Shown: piece by piece, positions 22,274-34,638 of the stretch
Numbering within the stretch: position 1 is the first letter of the stretch
Layout of the letters: each line of letters begins with the position of its first letter
Origin: Beta vulgaris subsp. vulgaris
Taxonomy: Eukaryota; Streptophyta; Magnoliopsida; Caryophyllales; Amaranthaceae
Length of the DNA stretch: 64,000 bases
Direction: 5' to 3'
Assembly (NCBI RefSeq): GCF_026745355.1
Contig: NC_079205.1
Location: 44,845,558 to 44,909,557 of the forward strand
Translations under genes and position numbers: made by a program
Notes under the pieces: model-generated
The model's database searches: none
Seen by the model: only the letters and a program-made list of their open reading frames with translations
Told to the model about the DNA's origin: nothing

Positions 22274-22290
22274 CCCCACGGTGGGCGCCA
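22274..22290 (-). promoter_or_regulatory. Primer binding site, tRNA-Lys type
   Basis: Plus-strand CCCCACGGTGGGCGCCA matches, from memory, the 3' end of plant tRNA-Lys(CUU) with CCA. It lies 3 bp left of the 5' LTR (22294). Confidence 0.82.
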
Positions 22291-22293
22291 AAT

Positions 22294-22860
22294 TGTTTCT
22301 ACCGATTTTGTACCGAGTACTAAAAAGGTTAAGGTGCCAACAACTAGATCAATATATGAATAGCAATCAACATTATTAAAAAAATAAACGACGTAAATTG
22401 AATAAAGCAATAAAAGGAACAGAAAATTGTTGACGCGGAAAACCCAAAAAGGGAAAAACCGCGGGTGATGCTCTTGATCACCAATCCACTAATATGACGT
22501 CAGCGTCGTAAAAATATCGAGCAAAGTAAAGAACTTTGTTCTTTGTTACAAGAGGGACTATAGTAGTAAAGAAGATGGTGAGTCATCTGTTCTATATGCT
22601 TAGGGAGAGAGAGAGAGATAGAAAAACTAGCTACTTTTCTGGGTTTACATGATATATATATACTAAAGAGAATTTCCGCCAGCTGAACTTGAGAGTGGCC
22701 CCATTATTTCAGCGCCATGTCAGCACAAATCCCCCTTAAATCTCAACAACTTAACTGCCACGTTTTGAACTAGTCTTCCCCATTTTGGCGGCCCATCTTC
22801 AACCCTCTCCTTTTTGAATCTTTTGCAATATAGCCAAGTTGTGAAATCATGGGCCCAACA
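22294..22860 (-). repeat. 5' LTR of Tat element B
   Basis: 567 bp, near-identical to 13497-14061. Read on the minus strand it holds TAGTATATATATAT (about 22651-22664), a candidate TATA region for the element RNA. Confidence 0.93.
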
Positions 22861-22988
22861 TAGCTCTTTGCATTTACCATCATTTAGTCGATACATGAAG
22901 ATATACATTTTACAAGCTAATGCATACTAATATTGGTTCCTTACTTGATTCATCATTGACGGAACAATTTTAGTTTAATCTTGATTAA

Positions 22989-23644
22989 GGGCCTGTTCTC
23001 TTCGGCATAAAACAACTGTACTGAACTGAAATGAACTGGTTGGAGCTGAACTGAACTGAACTGAACTGATTGGAGCTGAACTGAACTGAACTGAACTGAA
23101 CTGAATTGAATTAAATTAAATTATATTTAATTGAATGTAATAAATATATAAATAATATGTAAACAATAATAATATGAATATTAAATCATAATTATAATGA
23201 TAAGTAATAATAATGAATAATAATATTAATAGTATTTTGGATATTTTTAAATGATAGTTATAAATAAATAATATTAATAATCATAAACTAATAATAATAA
23301 TAATTAATGATAATAATGATAATTAATAATAATTAGTTTATATTATTTGTACTAATATATTAATACTTGATGATGATATATAATAACAATAATATCTAAG
23401 AAGTAAATTAATATTACTATTTTAATAATTGAATTTAATAATATAATAATATTTAGTAATAAAAATAATAATATGGTTGGACCGCGAAAATTACATCATA
23501 AACCGTCTTGAAGCGATTTGATTGGTTTATGGGCTAAAAAACGTGGGTTTATTTGTGCTTTAACCTAAACCATGTTCATCCTAATAATAATGAGTAAAAC
23601 TATAATAAAAAAAACTAATATATAGAAACACCAACAACAACAAC

Positions 23645-23722
<78 letters not shown>

Positions 23723-23744
23723 ACTTAATAGTAATGATATAAAT

Positions 23745-23809
<65 letters not shown>

Positions 23810-23992
23810 GAGTAATTAGTAAAATAAATTATACCAACATAATAATAATATTTAACAAAATGGTTATTAAAGAATGGAGCTGAACTGAACTCAACTGAAC
23901 TGATTGGAGCTAAACTGAACTGAACTGAACTGAACTGATTGAAGCTGAACTAAACTAAATTAAACTGAAAATAAGCTGGGGAGAACATGCCC
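22989..23992. mobile_element. Tourist/Harbinger-like element with CTGAA arrays
   Basis: Ends GGGCCTGTTCTC and (reverse complement of the right end) GGGCATGTTCTC are terminal inverted repeats. TAA flanks both sides (22986-22988 and 23993-23995), the 3-bp target duplication typical of PIF/Harbinger and Tourist elements. Next to each end are (ACTGA)n-type pentamer arrays with interspersed TTGGAGCTGAACTG. The centre is AT-rich with a long (TAA)n run. No transposase is present. The 1-kb size is large for a MITE and reflects microsatellite growth inside it. Confidence 0.8.
23641..23820. repeat. (TAA)n microsatellite
   Basis: A long run of AAT/TAA triplets with few interruptions inside the Tourist-like element. 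Confidence 0.95.
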
Positions 23993-23995
23993 TAA

Positions 23996-24694
23996 GTCTT
24001 CTAATTAACCTCGACTTGAGTATTCTCGTTGTTATTCAATAACCAACCTTGCAATACGTAAACTTTTTTTTTTTAGGTTTGCAATACGTAAACTTAAACA
24101 CACATTATATAATAACTAGAATGTCTTTTGTTTATTTAGTTATCTTGAAAACTAAGGGTCAACGAAGGATATTTATACAAAAGCTAGTCTAGGATAGAAT
24201 ATCATAGCTTGTTATAGACATGTAGTTTGTAACTAAAATATCCAACAAATAATTTAGATATTTTCATTGTTTTATTATTGAAAAAATAATTAAATTCAAA
24301 GATAAATTTGAAAAGGTTATAAAACTTGACATCCATTAAAAAAACGAAGTTATGGCTTCGTAACTTAGATGAGAATCGAGTTCACATTATTATACTCCAT
24401 CTGTTTCTTATTGATGTTCCTAATTTGAATCTTTACACTATTAATTTGAAACAGCATAGAATTTCTATTTTTTTTTTCTCAACATATAAGGAAAAACTAA
24501 CTAATATAGTTCTGTGGGAGCTTGTTTAATTAGTTTCAATCAATAATTTGATAATATTAATAATTTTTATAATTTTTAAAAATACACAATTCAAAATATT
24601 TATAATTAAAGATGTGCCATAGAGAAGGGAGAGAGTAGGTGCTTTATGGTAATAGTAAAACTTCATGGAGGAAATCTATAGATGCATAACTATA
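23996..24694. other. AT-rich spacer without gene
   Basis: No coding region or element ends were recognised. It contains one short direct repeat, GCAATACGTAAACTT, at about 24051 and 24081. Confidence 0.5.
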
Positions 24695-24699
24695 GTGGG

Positions 24700-25221
24700 T
24701 GTATGGGGGCTGACTAAGTCTCATACCGGTCCAGACGGACCGAGATACGCTGAAGAGATCACACGCCTTTTACAGCCTTATTGGCCTCACCATAACGGCC
24801 CTATTCTGGTACATTACCGGTATTTATTCCACGGGCCTTCTACCAAGTGTCTGGGCTAGATCCAATTATGTCTATCAATGCCTACGGGCAAGAGATAGAT
24901 TTTATCCACAAGATAGAAGCATATCCTAAGGGATACCAAAGAATATTCTCCGTAAATACAGGGGCCCAACCTGTATACGGGCCCATCCGAGTTTCCTATA
25001 AAAACCCCCTTTGATCCTAGTCATGAGGTACGTACACGAATCCCAATATATTCTACCTGAGAGCTACTGGTCATAACCAAATATTGACTTAGGCATCGGA
25101 GGGGCGTTCCTCGGGTCAACCCCGAGGCTAGTTTACCTATTCTCTTTTGCAGGAATTCCAATCGGCTTCATCATAAGGACTTACCGGTTCAAGACCCTAC
25201 ACTTTGTCCCATACCGGAACA
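24700..25221 (+). repeat. 5' LTR of Tat element C
   Basis: 522 bp matching 41813-42335 with scattered changes. A TATAAAA box lies at 24997-25003, followed by CCCC and a likely transcript start about 30 bp on. A word GGAGGGGCGTTCCTCGGGTC further on recurs in related form in the solo LTR at 46690-47068. Confidence 0.93.
24997..25003 (+). promoter_or_regulatory. TATA box of the LTR promoter
   Basis: TATAAAA in the sequence TTTCCTATAAAAACCCC. It drives the genomic RNA if active. The 3' LTR has the same box near 42111. Confidence 0.7.
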
Positions 25222-25242
25222 ATTGGCGCTAGAAGGAGGGGC
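25222..25242 (+). promoter_or_regulatory. Primer binding site region, tRNA not identified
   Basis: Immediately after the 5' LTR comes ATTGGCGCTAGAAGGAGGGG. The TGGCGC start is typical of plant gypsy primer sites (complement of the tRNA CCA end). I could not name the tRNA with confidence. Confidence 0.6.
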
Positions 25243-25288
25243 GAACAGTACCTTGTAGTCTAAGCCATTTCTTGCAAACAGAACCTTC

Positions 25289-26833
25289 ATGGATCCTAAG
25301 CAGCCATTTGGGATGTTGGAAACAGATGAAAACAATGTTCTTGTTGAGAAAGCTCCCCCAGGATTCTCAACCCCGCTGCCGGCTACTAAGCAAAGCCGAC
25401 CACCCACTGACAGGGGTAGAAAAACTCCAGAAACCCCTCAGGAGGACATCTTTCACACTTTGCAAAATATGTTCACCCCAGAACAACTCAAGAGTGCGGC
25501 AGAAGTGTTCCAGGCAATGGCAAGTGGAACCCCACCGACCGGTCCCCCGGCTAAGCGACCTCTGAGCAGAGCCCACAACCCAGTGAGAAAGCTCCAATCA
25601 CTATGGACGGGCCGCCAGGGAGAGCGAGACCGGCAAGATCAGAATCAGGTGGCTAACTCTAAAACCCCCACAGAGCAGGTGGGGGATGAAGAAGAGGAGG
25701 AGGAAGAAGCGCATGATACGGAAATTCAGCAGCAATCCTCTTATCAAAAGAAAAGGAAGCGAATACCGGCGCAGGGCACCGGTATCTTTGCGAAATTCAC
25801 CATTCTCTACTGCCATCCTTGAGGAGCCCATGGAGAAAATAAAAATGCCGACATGCAAGTATGACGGTAGAACAGATCCGGAGGACCATATATCGGCCTA
25901 TGAAGGAAACATGCTGCTATACACCGACACTGATTCAGTATGGTATAAGGTGTTCCCCGCTACCTTAACAAGGCTAGGGCAAACATGGTTCAAAAGTATA
26001 CCACTAGCAACGGTCTTCGATTTCTGACAGCTTACATCGATGTTTGTCACGCACTTCGTTAGCAACAAACGAAGGGAGAAAACTACCGGCGAGCTGATGT
26101 CGGTCAAGCAGGGAGAGGCAGAAAGCTTAAGGGATTATATCAGGCGTTTTAACACCGAGGCTGTCACCATCCAACCCTACAACAGGAAGTCACTGTTTTG
26201 GCTCTCATGACGGGACTAAAAGAAGGAACTCCCTTCAGAAATTATCTCGGCCGGAAAAAGTTAACCAGCCTCACAGAAGTTTTAGGCAAGGCCAACGATT
26301 ATATCCGGGGAGAAGAGTTTGACAAGGCCTCAAACACTAAGAGGCCCGCAGCCGAGGAAAAGGATAAAGAAAAAGATCCAAAAGAAGATTAATATCGGAA
26401 GGATAAAAAGCCGGACACCTCTAATAGGAGAGAGGAGAGTAATTCTATGAAAAAAGGGTCAGAGGGTCGACCAGACAAGTATCACAACTACACTCCTCTC
26501 ACCACATCCCGTGCCCAAATATATGAACTGCACAAAGATGACGACAAGTGGCGTAGGCCTCGGAAAATGTTTTACAAAGGCCGGGATAAATCAAAATGGC
26601 GCGAGTTCCACAGGGATCACGGCCATATAACGGAAGATTGCAAAGACCTAAAGGACGGGATCGAGGACCTCATTAGAAGAGGATACTTCACCCAGTACCA
26701 AGCGAGGGTCGACCGCAAGTGTCCATCCAAGGAGGATGAAAACGGAAATAGACGGCCTATTAAAGACAAGATCACTGAAATCCATGTCATATCAGGAGGA
26801 CCAACCAGAGGAGGTAGCATACATGGTGCTTAA
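25289..26833 (+). pseudogene. Tat element C Gag, broken
   Basis: ATG 25289 begins MDPKQPFGMLE. The first frame reaches 25822. A frameshift moves the Gag core to another frame (PTCKYDGRTDPEDHI, about 25850), ending at TGA near 26027, and it returns to the first frame around 26100-26390 (ESLRDYIRRFNTE, MTGLKEGTP). Further stops lie near 26390 and at 26831-26833. The part from 26447 has KWREFHRDHGHITEDC, the Tat Cys/His motif with the first Cys replaced by Arg. Gag would build the particle; this copy cannot. Confidence 0.85.
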
Positions 26834-26839
26834 GTAAGT

Positions 26840-27430
26840 TTGAAGGAAGTAAGGCACCAAGTAAACTTCAACAACGCAGGAAAATGGCCGGCACCCCCGG
26901 CCATGCCGTCAATGCTGTTCATAAAGGAAGATGCCCGGGGGATAGTTTACCCCCATGACGATCCCCTGGTGATATCTTTGCGAATATCAACTGCAATGGT
27001 ACATCGCGTGCTGGTAGACGGGGGCAGCTCTGCAAATATACTGTATAAGGAGACGTTTGAAAAGATGGGTTTTGAAGCTTCGAGCCCAAAGCCGGTCTCG
27101 TATCCAGTTATCGATTTTACTGGAGCCTCTGTAGTTCCAGAAGGAACCATCAAGCTGGCCGTCAAATTGGGGGAAGGGCCTCACTCCAGAGACCTACTAG
27201 TAGAATTCTTGGTGGTCAACGTTCCGGCAGCGTACAACGCCATCATAGGACGACCCCTGATCCATGACGCTCAAGCCGTCGTATCAACTTACCACCTCAC
27301 AATGGTTTACACCTCCAATGACGGCAACCCCGAGAAACTCCGAGGAAACCAAGAGTCGGCAAGGTCGTGTTATCTGACGGCTCTTATGCACTCTAACCTC
27401 CACCATCGGAAAGAAAGAAGCACCAGCTAG
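26840..27430 (+). pseudogene. Tat element C aspartic protease
   Basis: In the same frame as the end of gag and separated by one TAA. The active loop is VLVDGGSSANILY; D-G-G is a common Tat form. The second block is AIIGRPLIH. An insertion-type region with DPLVISLRI precedes it. It would process Gag-Pol. The frame changes before RT (27451). Confidence 0.87.
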
Positions 27431-27450
27431 AAAATAAGGCCAAAAAGGAC

Positions 27451-28545
27451 TTGTCGATGGAAAATTTCGAGGGAAGGCCGGCAGATCATCCGAGACCTAG
27501 CCCAGAAGGAGAAACGGAGGAAATAAGCCTAGAGCTGGAAAGGCCGGATAGGACTGTGAAGATTGGTGCGGATTTGACCGAGGAAGTAAAAGTAAACTTG
27601 ATTTCCTTATTAAGAGATCATGCCGACATATTCGCCTTCTCGGCGGATAAGATGCCGGGCATTGATCCAAAATTCATGGTACACCGTTTGAATGTAAACG
27701 AGGCTGTGAGACCGGTAAAACAAAAGAAGTGCAACTTTTCCAGCGAAAAGAACGCGACCATCAAGGAAGAGGTCGACAAACTGTTGGCAGCAGACTTCAT
27801 TGAGCCCTGCGACTACCCGGAATGGCTTGCAAATGTGGTCATGGTAAAGAAAGCAAACGGATCCTGGCGAATGTGTGTGGACTTCACGGATCTCAATAAA
27901 GCTTGCCCTAAGGATTGCTATCCACTACCCAGAATAGACCAACTGGTAGACTCCACAAGCGGTCACGCTTTACTTAGCTTCATGGACGCATTTTCGGGGT
28001 ATCATCAAATCAGCCTCTTAAAATCCGATAGAAATAAAGCAGCTTTTATCACAGAAGCCGGAGTGTATTCGTACAAAGCCATGCCCTTTGGTCTCAAAAA
28101 TGTCGGTGCTACTTACCAAAAGTTGGTGGATAAAATCTTCGAGCACCAAAAGGGCCGGAATGTTGAAGTATATGTAGACGACATCATAGTCAAGAGTCTT
28201 ACTGAAGAAGCACACGTTGTCGACCTTGCAGAGACCTTCACTACATTGCTAAAATACCAAATGAAGCTAATAAACCCCAAGAAATGTGTATTTGGGGTAA
28301 GGTTCGGAAAGTTCCTGGGATTCATGGTAAGTGAGAGAGGCATTGACGCCAATCCGGATAAGGTTAAAGCCATCAACGACCTCCCAGAACCAAAAAGCAT
28401 CCGGGATATCCAGAAGTTGACGGAAAGAATGGCAGCCCTCACAAGGTTCGTCTCTAAGTCAGCAGAAAAGGCCCTACCGTTCTTTGAAATCCTTAGAGGT
28501 AACAAAAAGTTCGAATGGGGAGATGAACAGAAGCAGACCTTTTGA
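27451..28545 (+). pseudogene. Tat element C reverse transcriptase
   Basis: About 365 residues with LNKACPKDCYPLPRID, LLSFMDAFSGYHQI, MPFGLKNVGATYQ and the catalytic YVDD. The thumb follows (DIQKLTERMAALTRF). The RT palm itself is open, the best-preserved enzyme in this element. A frameshift near 28530 separates it from the first RNase H domain. Confidence 0.92.
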
Positions 28546-29481
28546 AGAAGTGAAAGCACACTTTAAAAAGCTACCAACGATCATCCGGCCAGATCTTGGG
28601 GATAAGTTACAGCTCTACGTGTCGGTCTCGCAGAAAACAGTAGCAGCCGTATTACTGGTAAACAAGAAAGGGCAACAGAGTCCCATATACTTTGTCAGCC
28701 ATGTACCAATTGGAGCAGAACAAAGGTATGAGCTGCTGGAAAAGTGGCATATGCCGTCCTAATTGCGGCAAGAAAGTTATGACCATATTTCGACTCCCAT
28801 ACCGTCCAAGTGCTCAACAATCAACCTCTGGAGAAATCTCTACACAAGCTGGGTACAACCGGCAGACTCCTTAAATGGGCGATAGAGCTATCTGAGTTCG
28901 ATATTGAATATCGACCTCGCACAGCCATCAAAGCTCAAGCACTGGCCGACTTCATAGTCGAGACCACATACACCGAGCCAGATGAGTCCACCGGCATCTA
29001 GAAAATAGAGGTTGACGGTTCAGCAACCCAAAGCGGGGCTGGCGCAGGAGTAGTCATGACGTCCCCTGAGGGAGAAATCTTTGAATATGCTATACAATTC
29101 AGCTTCAAAGCATCTAATAACGAAGCGGAATACGAAGCAGCCCTGGCCGGATTAAGTCTGAGCATAGCGGCTGGTGCGAAAAAGATTATAATGACAACAG
29201 ACTCACAACTGGTCTCTAGCCAAATTGAGGGAACCTATGAAGCTCGTGAACCGGTGATGCAGAAATACCTTAGTAAGGTCAAAAGTGTGGTGGCGAAATT
29301 GCAGAGTTTCGAGGTCAAACTTGTCCCAAGGATAGAAAACATGGCGACTGATGCCCTGTCAAAACTAGCAAGTTCAAGCGCCAGCGACAAAAAACGAATT
29401 GTCATGGTTGAAACCTTGGGAGAACGCAGCATAGATATGCCGGCATCAACTGTTAATGTCATTGACCAAAATCCAGAGTGA
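28484..29481 (+). pseudogene. Tat element C dual RNase H
   Basis: First domain: KLQLYVSVSQKTVAAVL and QSPIYFVSH (about 28600-28700), ending early at 28762 through a frameshift. It resumes at 28810 with FDIEYRPRTAIKAQALADF. A TAG near 29001 stands where Trp usually precedes KIEVDGS. The second, archaeal-type RNase H follows (VDGSATQSGAGAG, NNEAEYEAALAGL, TTDSQLVSSQI). It shows the same domain pair as element B and supports the Tat assignment. Confidence 0.87.
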
Positions 29482-29559
29482 TATGACGGCATAATGGCCT
29501 ACAAACTAGCAGGGACCCTCCCAGAAGAAAAGATGGCGGCCAGAAGCTGAAAAGAGACG

Positions 29560-30713
29560 CATCCTGGTATTGCATAGTTCAGGGCCAATTATACAAAAAG
29601 GGGCTCTCACTCCCACTTTTAAGGTGCGTCACAGCCCATGAGGCCACAAAGATAATTGAGGAGATTCACGATGGTATCTGCGGAAATCATACCGGTGGAA
29701 AAGCGCTGGCATTGAAGGCATTAAGAGCATGCTTCTATTAGCCAAGTATGTTGGCAGACGCCCAATTATACGTCAAAAAGTGTGATAAATGCCAGAGATT
29801 TGCGCCGGTGATAAACCAGCCGGCAAACGACCTATAGCCGATACTAAACCCAATCACTTTCGCTCAGTGGGGGATGGACATAATAGGGCCCTTCACACAG
29901 GCTTTCGGAGGAAGGAAGTTCCTAATCGTGGGTATTGACTACTTCACAAAATGGATCGAAGCAGAACCGACTGCGAAGATAACGACCAATCAGGTAAAAA
30001 AGTTTATCTGGCAAAACATCATTACTCGATTTGGGATTCCCATGGGGATAGTAATGGACCACGGTGTCCAATTTGATTGCGGTCCCATACGCGACTTCTT
30101 ACAGCCCTATAGCATCAAATTCGCCTATTCATCGGTTTGCCATCCTTAAAGCAATGGGCAGGCAGAAGCGGCTAACAAACAGATCCTCAACGCCCTTGAA
30201 AAGAAACTGGACGAGCTAAAGGGAGCGTGGGCCGACATGGTTCCAGTCGTGCTATGGTCAAACAGAACCACGGAAAAAGAAGCCACGGGTGAAACACCAT
30301 TCCGGCTGGCTTTCGGCGCAGAGGTCGTTCTGCCGGTAGAAATGGGTCTGCCTAATTGGCGAATCCTAAACTATGAACTGGATCTAAATGCTCAGCTACA
30401 CAAAGAAGACCTAGATCTTCTCCCAGAAATAAGGCTGGCAGCAGAACTAAGATCAGCAGCATACAAGGACAGGATGAGCAAGGCCTACAACAAAAGAGTG
30501 CGAAGTCGACCTATTTCAAAGGGGGATTTCGTGCTCAGACGAACAGCAGCAACCGGTAAAGCTCACGTGGATGGTAAACTTACTGCCAATTGGGAAGGAC
30601 CATATTTGGTCAAAGAGGAAATCATGCTCGAGTCCTACCGGTTGGAAGACATGTCGGGAAAACTCTTGAAAAATAGCTGGAACGCCAGTGTCCTCAAAAG
30701 ATACTACGCATAG
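29560..30713 (+). pseudogene. Tat element C integrase
   Basis: The zinc domain appears as GICGNHTGGKAL, then CDKCQRFAP (about 29680-29810), with a stop at the position after RACFY. The core has D in MDIIGPF and D in MDHGVQFD, where SDNG is usual. After a TAA at 30147-30149 (CHP then stop, Gln expected) comes E in NGQAEAANK. The C-terminal part reads WSNRTTEKEATGETPF and ends WNASVLKRYYA at 30713. Integrase would insert the cDNA; three or more stops make it dead. Confidence 0.87.
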
Positions 30714-30866
30714 TCAATAAAATAGGCATTGTTGCCAGTAGGGTTTAATATTTCCTAGCATCCTTGTTTTTATCATTGTAGGCCATAAATCCGGCATAGC
30801 CGGGAAAAGCCGTTTTATTTTAATAAAATGAGCATCTTCTGCATACAACTCTTTAACTACTTAAAC

Positions 30867-31340
30867 TTGTCGGTCAATGACCCTCGCGGATCTGCCGGCT
30901 AAAAGCGGAAAAGCACCATCATTCAGTCAATGACCTTGATTGGAGCTGCTGAATAAAGTGCGAAACCGGTCAATGACCTTCGTGGATCTGGCAGATAAAA
31001 CGGACAGGCACTACCATTCAGTCAATGACCTTATTGGATCTACTGAATAGAGTAAAGTGCGAAACCGGTCAATGACCTTCGTGGATCTGCCGGATAAAGT
31101 AGACAGGCACTATCAGTCAATGACCTTATTGGATCTGCTGAATAGAATAAAGTGCGAAACCGGTAAATGACCTTCGTGGATCTGCCAGATTAAGTTAAAA
31201 AAGCATTACTAATTACTTAATCAATGAGTAATAATGACAGCACCAGGTTAAAAGTTAATTCATGACATCTGTAATTAAGCTGGTTAAAATTTTGTTGGAA
31301 TAACGGTCAATGACCTTCGATAAATAAGCCAGTGGCATTA
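30867..31340 (+). repeat. Minisatellite in the 3' region of Tat element C
   Basis: About four rounds of a compound unit near 105-115 bp. Each pairs GGTCAATGACCTTCGTGGAT (followed by CTGCCGGATAAA) with CAGTCAATGACCTTATTGGA (followed by TCTGCTGAATA). The GTCAATGACCTT core is therefore repeated about every 50-60 bp, plus degenerate copies to 31340. It lies between integrase and the antisense gene. Tat-lineage 3' regions are known to carry such arrays and to seed satellite DNA. Confidence 0.9.
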
Positions 31341-31614
31341 ACGGTAAAATAGAAACATGTAAATAATTGATAGAACGACATCAGTGATGAGCAAAAAATG
31401 GGATTTGTATTAATAGTCAAAAAGACGAATTACAACCCTAAAACAATTTGCCACAAACGGCCCACTACAAAACACTAATCGGTCACAAACGACCATATTA
31501 TCAGAACGGTAAAGATAGTTTGGCTGCCCAAGGGAAAAGACGTTATAATCGCAGAGGCTGGAAACCCACAAAGTGGCCCAGTACAAGAAGGGTAAGGAGG
31601 GAGTCTAAAATAAT

Positions 31615-33352
31615 TTACTTGACATGCTCTTCCTCCTCAGAACCTTCAACAACTACCACTTGCTCTTCCGATTTTTCAGGACTGGTAGCAGGGTTGGCAA
31701 TCCTAGCAGCGTCATTGACGGTTTCCTGCACCTCTTCCAACTCAGCCCTGGGGTCTGCATTAGCGATGTCAGCCTCAGTAACACCATGGTCTATGACTTC
31801 TCCCTCAACCGGTAGCGCATGGACTTGGCGGATGTGGGAATCCTCAACCCGGGCCCAATCAATGTCTGGGAAGGTGTGCCTGACACACCTCATAGCCGCA
31901 GACCAGCCACTATTATACCGGTTTAACAGGCGAGAAACGAAGCCCATACCATTTTGGTATTCCTTGACGGCCTCACGCTCGTGCGTCTTTGCCTCAGCAA
32001 TCTGGTCCCGGAGCAGCCGGATTTCGTGATCCTTGTTGGCTAAGGCCAAGGAGTGATCCATCACTGCCTTAACAGCCTTTTCCCTCACCAGCAAGGGCGT
32101 CATTCATCTCGGTCTTCGCCGACAACAGCGCTTGCTCCTTAACCGCCATCTGGCCCTTCAGCTCACAGTGAGCTGAAACTTCGTTGTAATAAGAAGTTTG
32201 GAAGAACCGGTATAGATCACAAATCTCCTTGCCGGACTGAGCTGATTGCAAAAGCGAACGAAGAAACCGGCAATAATTAGCACCAAAGAGGAGATGGCAT
32301 GAAAATAAGTAACAATAACAAGAACACTTACCAAGGCCAGATTGTGGGCATGTACGGTAGCTAAAGCCTGGACCTCGTCCACCGGTACGTCAAACTTTAG
32401 CTGGGTCGCCTTTAAAAGACGGTACCCAAGATTTTCGCCTTCGAAAGGACGGTCCAGCAGTAAGGACTCGTCGTCTAGGATGTTGAGCTTGGGCTCAAAC
32501 TTTTCACCATCCTTTACCGGGGACCGGCACCAGAGCTTCCTCACAATCTCCGGCAATTCCAGCCGGGCGCGCTCAAGGAAGCCCACTTTCCTAGGCTTGG
32601 CAAAAGGCTCCAACCCCGGCACCATCTCCGGCAAAGTCAACTGTTTGTAAATCTTTGGCCGCAGGGAGGAGCTGCCAACCTCAGAAACCCGTCCGGAGAT
32701 CAGGCCGGTAGGTTTGGAAACCACAACAGTAGTGGCCGTCTTGGTAGCCACCTTTTTAGCGGCCGGCTGTTCCTTTGTCGGTTCAGCTTTCCGTTTCTGA
32801 GGAACGGAAGAAGAGATGCGATGTTGCAGGGGCATCGAATCCTTGTCATCCTCCTCTGTGCTAGAACCCCTACCGGCCCCACGGCCGCCACGACCTCCTC
32901 GGCCGCCAGATGGTGCCGGGAGGGGAGTAAAGTGGCGAGCTGGTTTGGAAGGCATGTTGCTTATCGGTCTGTATTTATGATCAACGTGAAGCGCATCCCG
33001 AATTAAGAAATCCCGGCCTGCAAACAAACATTCAAAGGCAAAAAGGCCGAACTGATTAGCAAAAGAATTAAATTACAACCAGAAGCAAGCTAATAGAAAC
33101 GATTAAAACTTTACACACCATAGGGGTCAGTACGGCAGAATCCTAAAGTCGGCAAGGCCGGGTTGCTAAATATATATGTGGCATGGGGCAACCAATGTTT
33201 AGGTACAGCTATTTGTTTCTTGCCCCTCAAAGACGGTATTGAGGTTGAGGCAAAAAAGTCATACGCCTCTTTTTCCCGACGAGTAAGACCCCGGTCGCGA
33301 ATATGCTCCATACGAGATCGCGGTTTGGTCCAATGCCGACGTATGGGATAGC
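31615..33352 (-). pseudogene. Antisense gene of Tat element C, 3' exons
   Basis: Continues from 40209-41326 after removal of the nested insertion. Exon 1 resumes at 33347 and ends at 33119. The intron 33018-33118 (GT...CAG) joins in phase to give DPYGRDFLIRD. Exon 2 (33017-32332) encodes a Gly/Arg-rich stretch (GGRGGRGGRGAGRG) then KKVATKTATT and PEIVRKLWC. The second intron is 32331-32237 (GTAAGT...CTCAG). Exon 3 gives SGKEICDLYRFFQ and a coiled coil, with a 1-nt frameshift near 32095, and stops at 31615. The product resembles that of the antisense gene in element B in layout: PF04195-like head, charged middle, coiled-coil tail. Function is unknown. Confidence 0.72.
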
Positions 33353-34638
33353 TATAACACCCCAAATTTCTCTCTTTTTGAAGAATATATTTTAATATAA
33401 AACACTTGAGAAACTTGAGAGTATTACCGCCACGTGATAACGTTAAAGACTAAAACTACTAACTACTAACTTAACAATGCAACGGAATTAATAAAAATAA
33501 CTTCTCTTTTTTGATAAATAAAAAGTATTGTTTCTACTATAACAAAGGGAAATGTAAAAAATAATAACTACTAAACTAAGCTATGTAGTACTCCTCACTA
33601 GCTCCCCCATACGTAGTATGCATCAATCAAGCAGAAAAATTTGCTCACCAAAAGGATCGTCACAGGGACAAAGCCATAAAACAAACAAAACAAAATGCGT
33701 GTCAGTAAAAATACTGAGTACATGTATATGGTGAAATTTAAATACTTTACTAAACATTCAAAATACTCATATAAACCTTCCTTGGATACTTGAAATAAAT
33801 TGTATAATATAAAGTATATAACTTTAATAAAACTCCTTTTCCTTGCCTAGGTACCTTGCCTAAAGTGTGCACACCCCCCAAGTTTAGTATTCCTTAATGA
33901 GTCTATTACGAGGGGAACTACCTTATCCACATGACTTATACAAAAAGTACATGGGTAAAATATAATAGCTATCGTTCTTGCTAATAAATAACAAGTTGTG
34001 GCCTCTTTATAATTGTGATCATAAAAGATCATATAACTAAGAAAAAACTCCTTCAAATATAATACTCCTTTAAAAGAATAGTAATTCTTATATAAAACCT
34101 TGGCCACTTAAAAAACATAATATTAATAACTTGCTCATATCAAATAATCTTTGAAAATATTCTTTCTTTATAATTAATAATAATACTAATACTTATAAAT
34201 TTAGCCAAATAGTGGCATGTAATAAGCAACTCGTTTATATATATAAAAACAAAAATGTTCTTGAAACTAGTTTATCATACTCGACTTACAGTAGTGTGAA
34301 GAAATCTCAAGTCAAACCAAAAAATGTTATCAGGACACCTAATATATATTGTTCTGCCATACTAGTGTTGTCTAGAAACTCATGAGTAGGATATCACACA
34401 TGCACGACAACTTCAATTACATGATTCGACTTGGAAATAATAACAGGTTCTTAGGTTCTTAAACGAGACCAAGTTCGCTAGATTAAAATTAAGAATTTTG
34501 TTCATTGTAAATTCCTAAATTTAACGTATTCATAGAGCTCATAAAGATCACAGTAAAAAAATGCGGAGATGAGTTTCCCGCCTTCTTTTTCTCTCGGCGC
34601 AAGATAAGAACACCCTCTTTTTATCGTGCGTCGTCGCC

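Larger units (their letters stand above)
13497..22860 (-). mobile_element. Tat-lineage Ty3/gypsy element B
   Basis: A 9.4-kb minus-strand element. Its LTRs are 22294-22860 (5') and 13497-14061 (3'); both start TGTTT and end CCCAACA in plus reading. Flanks TAACT (13492-13496) and TAGCT (22861-22865) are a target duplication with one change. From the 5' end it carries a tRNA-Lys primer site, Gag, protease, RT, two RNase H domains and integrase. The double RNase H and a gene on the opposite strand between integrase and the 3' LTR mark the Tat lineage. Several frameshifts and stops make this copy inactive, although the LTRs remain very similar. Confidence 0.93.

Noticed and set aside
30867..31340. 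CRISPR-like regular repeats
   Set aside because: Units are contiguous and imperfect with no unique spacers, in a plant retroelement; a minisatellite.
31448..32029. 193-codon plus-strand ORF
   Set aside because: Shadow of the antisense gene's last exon, which has better coding character and spliced continuity.
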